Shown: positions 59,734 to 64,000 of the stretch, piece by piece | Layout of the letters: each line of letters starts with the position of its first letter | Numbering within the stretch: the first letter of the stretch is position 1 | Source: Anadara kagoshimensis | Taxonomy: Eukaryota; Mollusca; Bivalvia; Arcoida; Arcidae | Length of the DNA: 64,000 nucleotides | Reading direction: 5' to 3' | Assembly (NCBI GenBank): GCA_021292105.1 | Contig: CM037861.1 | Span: 34,998,172 to 35,062,171, forward strand | Translations under genes and position numbers: made by a program | Notes under the pieces: generated by a model | What the model was told of the DNA's origin: nothing | The model's database searches: none | The model's input: only the letters and a program-made list of their open reading frames with translations

Positions 59734-59872
59734 ATTATAGCATTTCAGTGAGTGCGATATGGTGTTTTATCCGCAAAGAAAAGCAATATTGGCCGAGGCC
59801 GTAGGCCGAGGTCAATATTACTTTTCTTTGCCGATAAAACACCATATTGCACTCAAGGAAATGCTATAATAG
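59734..59872. repeat. Near-perfect 139-bp palindrome
   Basis: The left arm, TATAGCATTTCAGTGAGTGC, then ATATGGTGTTTTATCCGC, AAAGAAAAGCAATATTGG and CCGAGGCC, pairs with the right arm around the centre GTA. Only about seven mismatches occur over some 65 bp. The centre GGCCGAGGCCGTAGGCCGAG is itself GC-rich and palindromic, and GCCGTAGGCC recurs near 60590. GTGCAATATGGTGTTTTATC, the arm motif, also recurs at 60091. It probably represents a palindromic MITE. Confidence 0.88.
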
Positions 59873-60090
59873 TTTTATTACATGTTAACTATTTTAAAAT
59901 GAAAAGACTGGTGTTATATTTTAATGATAAATAAGTTTTGCCTTTTATGTTCCGACTCTGGCCGCCATCACGGTACCAGAGCAGCGTCACGACAACTAAT
60001 GACGTACTAGTGTCTGTGACGTCATTAAATGGCACAATTCATTCTTTTCTTGTTGAATTCATGTTTCCAACGATGGATTTGATTGGCTTA

Positions 60091-60440
60091 GTGCAATATG
60101 GTGTTTTATCAGGTTCCAGAGTGCAATATGATGAAAAACGGCGTTGCGCGTGCAAGTAGTTTAACCAATCAAAACAAAGGTCTCAGAGTAAAGTCATATC
60201 ATAATGTAATAAAGATATTTATTGCACGCTAACACCTCGGGATTTATCGTATAATTTCTATGCGAAGCATATATTGCTATATAATAAATATGTATATTGC
60301 ACTGATATGTAAACAATATTATCAAACAATATCTCCGCATTTGCATTGTATTCATATTTGTAAAATATTGTTCTATATAAGCTGCAAAATTAAAATTTAC
60401 TCATAAGTCAATAGAACAAGTATAAATATACTATTAGTTC
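60091..60440. repeat. Dispersed palindromic-family fragments
   Basis: GTGCAATATGGTGTTTTATC (60091) repeats the arm of the 59.8-kb palindrome. 60232-60310 is the reverse complement of 12728-12800 (TTGCACGCTAACA, GATTTATC, ATAATTTCTATGCGAAGCAT, ATATTGCTATATAA). AATAGAACAAGTATAA near 60411 matches 12712 in direct orientation. The region is a mosaic of at least two repeat families. Confidence 0.65.
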
Positions 60441-60717
60441 AAACTGTTTCCCTTATTTAATACTTATTTTTAATGCAGATAACGAATTTAATTGTAAGCA
60501 TTTCATTAGCAAACAATAAATACAAGCATTGACTTTTGGTGAGGTATGCACAAGGATTTATCAACCTAAGATATATAATATTTACGGAAGCCGTAGGCCT
60601 TATAAAATTATTTATTGCTATGTTGAAAAATAGTTTTTCAAAAAATGTTGTAGATTTTCGTATTTAAAACATGTCGGTGTTGATGATAATCGTCGTCTTT
60701 TTTCGGGATTCCTTTAG

Positions 60718-60828
60718 AAACGGAAAACAAATGTAGAGAAAAGAGCGTCAATGATCACTGTATATGAGCGACACCGGATATAGGTACGAAGTGAGGCGAG
60801 GGGGACTACTGTTAAAATGTTAGAGAAG
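60718..60828 (+). pseudogene. Degenerate exon-like copy of the 63.4-kb exon, inverted
   Basis: CTGTATATGAGCGACACCGG, then ATATAGGTACGAAGTGAGGC, matches the minus-strand exon at 63408-63531 (CTGTATATGACCGACACCGG, ATATAGGTACAAAGCGAGGC) at about 37 of 41 bases. A GTCAGT donor follows 59 bases after GACACC here and 58 bases after it there. In the homologous frame it reads LYMSDTGYRYEVR, with stops on both sides, so it cannot serve as the same coding exon. The upstream boundary at TTCCTTTAG is a guess. Confidence 0.6.
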
Positions 60829-61914
60829 GTCAGTTCACATGTATTTTCTTCTAATTTCTAAGTCTTATTTCTTGTAAACTCCGATGATATATGTCACACA
60901 TTCAACTTTCGACAATTTTTTTATTTCTTTATGCATCTAAGTGAACTTTTGCATTGATGTAGATTTTATAGTAAGATTTTATTCTGGGGGAGTACGGAAA
61001 ATTTTGTGACGCTATTACAAAATTATGACGTCATTAATGATGCCATCATACTTTCAGCATGGAGCTTTCGTTCCAGCGACCTTGACTTTACGCACTCGGT
61101 AAGGAATAGTCTGTGTCTTTTCCAGGCTGTATCTAGTTTTCAGATGAGGTTCACTTTTATTTGAATAATGCAGAAAATAAGCATACTTTTCAGTTTTGGG
61201 GCACTGAAAAGTCAAACACGTATGCAAAAATGCAATTAAATGATGAAAAAGTGACAGTATTGCTCACACTTAGAAGTAATGGGATAATCTGTATCGGTCA
61301 ATTTTTTTTTCTATGTGCTGAACATGATAATGTAACTATCTGAACGTTACTTGCCTCTGCTAAAACATACATTCTAATTCTTTACCGGCTCTGACAAGGA
61401 CACAACAGAAACTAAAAGCATTTTGGCTTCAACAAGATGGCGATAACAGCACACACTATTGGGAAGGTCACCGAGTGGTTGGAAACGACATATTTTGTAC
61501 ACGATGCAGAATGTTTAACCACCCCACTCCTCATAATGGACTTCTTTTATAAGGATATCTTGAGAACATGGTATATTCACAACTCCTGAAAACAAAAATA
61601 TGTTATGTTACAAAGTGCATTCTTTCGCAGGAAAATACAGAAAATTTCAGAAGAAACCGAATTTCACAGGGAGAAGAATGACATTGGCAACTGAACAAAG
61701 AAGGCGTCATTTGGAACAGATTTTATAGAATACCATTTTTATATTTTAGGTATATCTTTTTAAGAATTAAATCATATTATATATATTAAATAGCATAAAA
61801 ACTTTAAAACATTAATAAATATAACTCTTGAAAATTTCGCTTGGATGCATAAAAAATAGATTTTTAAAGAAATAACATTCTATTAGAGTGTATTCATTCG
61901 GTATTATGAATGAG
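60829..61914. other. Spacer
   Basis: No gene supported. ATTATGACGTCATTAATGA at 61022 is a CRE-like palindrome. Short open frames near 61160-61340 have no recognised content. Confidence 0.35.
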
Positions 61915-62815
61915 AGTCAGGAATAGCATATTGAATGGACTGCGAAGCATATATGAAACATATTGTTAGTATTTCAGAAATGTAAAAATATCGATATAAT
62001 AATTTTTTAATTTAAAAATTCCGACAAACATGTCGGATTGATGGAACAGCCTTTTTAGCTAACCTGAGCCATAGGCAAATTCAAAATAGGAAAATTCAGA
62101 AAATTGCATCAAAATTCTGAAATAAGAAAAAAGGCCTTATCCCTTACACAAGAAGTTACCATTAAAATCCTAGTATACTCTTATAAACTCAATGCTTTTC
62201 GTTTGGTGTTAAGAAATAAACAAAGACACTGATTGTTAGCTATTTGGCTGTGCAAAACAAAACCAGTTCTAAATAGCATATGGTATGTACCCATAGCAAC
62301 CGTTAAGCATCCCAGTTGATTAAAGTGGAAAGGGATTCGTATACATTTTTGAAGCGTTCTTGATTTTAGGTCGCCTAAATGAAACGCAAATACAAGAGCA
62401 TAGTCAATCTGCTAAAATTGACGCCGAGAAGTTTTTTCATAAAGTTTGTTAAATAAAGAATCGTCAGTTTGTGTCATGTTATCTGTATTTAAATTCACCG
62501 AAAAAGCCACATGAATCAGCTGTTAGTATTTTAGAAATAAGGTGTGGGTCATGACATTTTACTAACAAATGACGTTATGGTATGTCTGTCCTACGTCATG
62601 TGTTGTTTGATTGGTCGACATACCAATCCTTATTTGGATCCCATATGTTTGTCGGAAGCTTGAATAAAATTAATAATTGTAGCGATAGTTTTACGTTTCT
62701 GACATGCTAACAATATTGTCATGTGTTGTTTTTGAATGCATTATTTTAATAGAAATTCAAAAACATCACATGACAATATGATTGCAGCAGTCCATTCAAT
62801 ATGATATTCCTGACT
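61915..62815. mobile_element. 901-bp element with long terminal inverted repeats
   Basis: It begins AGTCAGGAATAGCATATTGA followed by ATGGACTGC; its right end is the complement of AGTCAGGAATATCATATTGA followed by ATGGACTGC. The inverted repeat continues inward through CATATTGTTAG, TTTCAGAAATGTAAAAATAT, CGATATAATAAT and TTCCGACAAACAT to about 62030, paired with about 62642 onwards. The right arm is interrupted by a small palindromic MITE (62719-62773). TTTAGCTAACCTGAGCCATA near 62054 resembles the left end of family H1. No transposase is encoded and no clear target-site duplication is seen. Confidence 0.8.
62719..62773. mobile_element. Palindromic MITE, TCATGTGCTAC family, copy 3, nested
   Basis: TCATGTGTTGTTTTTGAATG pairs with CATTCAA-type sequence closing at AAAAACATCACATGA; the core is 55 bp with a TTATTTTAATAG loop region. 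The flanks CAATATTG on the left and CAATATG on the right sit where the host element's arm has a single CATATTGTTAG, so the insertion split that arm. It is the shortest and cleanest copy of the family. Confidence 0.75.
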
Positions 62816-63084
62816 ATATGCCGTACAACAAAAATTCAATCTTTTTTAAATTCAGGAACGTAACCAAAATTATGAAGCAAAAGTGACATCTTTCTTTTCT
62901 TCCAAGTTATACATAAAGTCCATTTGAGTCAAGTGCTATTCAAAAAGAAGTGTTTGGGTAGCAAAACAGCGGCTTACATTTTCAAATGAAATTCATCAAT
63001 GGAGAGATTAATGTACTTGGCATCCTAAATTTTATTATCTCGGAATATTTACCTTTCAACCGCAACATTGCTTTTAATTCAGAC
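62816..63084. other. Spacer
   Basis: Nothing supportable. Confidence 0.3.
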
Positions 63085-63372
63085 TAGAACTGTCCCTTGA
63101 GAGCCATCTACCCCCACCCCCGCCCCTAACATATCGCCCAAAGCAGCTATGGATATCGCATGGACTTTTCCCACGACCTTGACCTTTCCGATATGACCTT
63201 GGTTTAAGGTCATGACACACCATTGTACCATGAAGATTATTCATCTAAAGTTTTATCACAGTCGTCCACAGCAGCTATGAGATATGGCCTGGACACGATT
63301 TTACATAGACAGACAGACAAGCGTGGTGATTCCTATATATATCTTCCTCAAACTAGTTTGCGGGGGGTATAA
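63085..63372 (+). repeat. Dispersed molluscan repeat ending in a hairpin (GACAGACAGACA type)
   Basis: It contains ATGACCTTGGTTTAAGGTCA, itself palindromic, then GCAGCTATG twice, then ACATAGACAGACAGACAAGC and GTGATTCCTATATATATC. It ends with the inverted pair CAAACTAGTTTGCGGGGGG and a closing TATAA. I recall this tail (GACAGACAGACxG, GTGATTCCTATATA, CCCCC, AAACTTxGTTTG, CGGGGGTATAA) as frequent in bivalve genomes. No protein is encoded. Confidence 0.7.
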
Positions 63373-63407
63373 AATAGATTACAATTCACAAATAAGGAAA
63401 TACTGAC

Positions 63408-63531
63408 CTTGTTTATCAACCATGTCGTGTTCTTCTTGCCTCGCTTTGTACCTATATCCGGTGTCGGTCATATACAGACTGATGATTGTATACGTACACG
63501 AAGAATCGTTTACCTTGGTTGTGCAGTTGTC
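63408..63531 (-). CDS. Candidate internal exon of an unidentified host gene
   Basis: On the minus strand, a pyrimidine-rich tract ending TTTTTCCCAG precedes GACAACTGC, and the segment ends AAACAAG|GTCAGT, a good donor. The 124 nt between are open in phase 0 and encode DNCTTKVNDSSCTYTIISLY followed by MTDTGYRYKARQEEHDMVDK. Two Cys and an N-x-(S/T) pattern would suit a secreted or extracellular domain, but I recognise no family. The open frame continues past both splice sites (63379-63648), so the boundaries rest on the splice signals alone. The upstream and downstream exons would lie in introns or outside the window. The inverted relative at 60718-60828 keeps the donor position, which supports a real exon. 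Confidence 0.4.
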
Positions 63532-64000
63532 CTGGGAAAAATGTTGAATTCTTTTGTTAATAGTCAATTGTACATGTAGTCTTAATGTTTGAGCTTGTGG
63601 TAGGTTAAACATTATTTCACTCTGTGTCAGGGGTTTCATTTCAATCAAGAAAATTATGAGAGATCAATAAAAATGTCGTGAGAGGAGAAACGAAAGGTCG
63701 ATTATTTGCATAAAACCATAACCAGTTTAGTGAAATGAGAATACCTTAGAACTCTTAAGAAAGTAATTAACATCTGATGAAGAGAGATCTTTAATTGAAC
63801 CTGCAATTTTCTTCAAGACAACCGTGCATCTCATTTTAGGACAACAATTTTTAGTGTCCAACCTCAACCACAGTGACTATTTCATATTTTCGTGTTCATA
63901 TTTAGTGAACGACAATATGAGATTTCTCTTCTGTCATAAATTTTTTAATGAATTCCAATCCGGTCTATTCTCTTCACCTACTTCAAATATTATTTGTAAG
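63532..64000. other. Right flank, no further feature seen
   Basis: Possibly an intron or 5' flank of the candidate exon. No second exon could be paired with it within the window. Confidence 0.3.

Overview
This window looks like a gene-poor, AT-rich stretch of a mollusc genome, most likely a marine bivalve. The evidence is the repeats. Long elements open with AGCTCACCTGAGCC and close with a GGCCCATGGGCC hairpin followed by CTTGTT. There is a tail with repeated GACA followed by GTGATTCCTATATA, a tRNA-derived SINE, and several families that I associate with bivalve genomes from memory; I could not search any database. No intact host gene is visible. The best host-coding candidate is one 124-nt exon near the right end (63408-63531, minus), which has a degenerate inverted relative at 60718-60828.

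Layout. 94-3840 is a 38-bp satellite built from alternating unit types. It joins directly to a 31-bp satellite (3841-8344), which abuts a minus-strand tRNA-derived SINE (8345-8610). 10.0-12.0 kb holds two neighbouring large foldback structures that share terminal motifs. 14.7 kb has a 310-bp inverted-repeat MITE. 15.8-16.9 kb is a tandem repeat of about 168 bp with a diverged inverted outlier at 19.5 kb. 17.4-18.3 kb is a decayed mariner transposase. 21.4-25.1 kb has two incomplete copies of the long hairpin-ended family, a 20-bp minisatellite and a palindromic MITE.

25.2-43.1 kb is dominated by a third satellite with a 52-bp unit. A fossil Ty3/Gypsy retroelement (25458-29703, minus) and a 624-bp CACTA-type MITE (42137-42760) have inserted into it. 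Inside the array there is nested higher-order structure, with a 624-bp block within a block of about 3.08 kb that is present nearly three times. The right edge of the array is itself duplicated.

44.2-45.5 kb is a hAT element with an exact 8-bp target-site duplication and a fragment of its transposase. 45.9-48.2 kb is a full-length copy of the hairpin-ended family carrying about ten 145-bp internal repeats; I suggest a Helitron/Helentron-like non-autonomous element. 48.5-50.0 kb is a very homogeneous 60-bp minisatellite, open on both strands because 60 is a multiple of 3. 50-59 kb holds microsatellites, small MITEs, a 1.56-kb element with 54-bp TIRs beginning CACAGTATG and a 5-bp duplication (Transib/ProtoRAG-like ends), and a two-level GC-richer repeat block. 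59.7-62.8 kb has a near-perfect 139-bp palindrome and a 901-bp inverted-repeat element with a smaller palindromic MITE nested in its right arm.

The window therefore reads as a record of satellite growth and nested transposition. There is no operon or pathway. The points most worth following are the CACAGTATG-ended element, the nested higher-order satellite with its suspicious cluster of one-base deletions, the palindromic MITE family with three copies, and the inverted exon pair at the right end.
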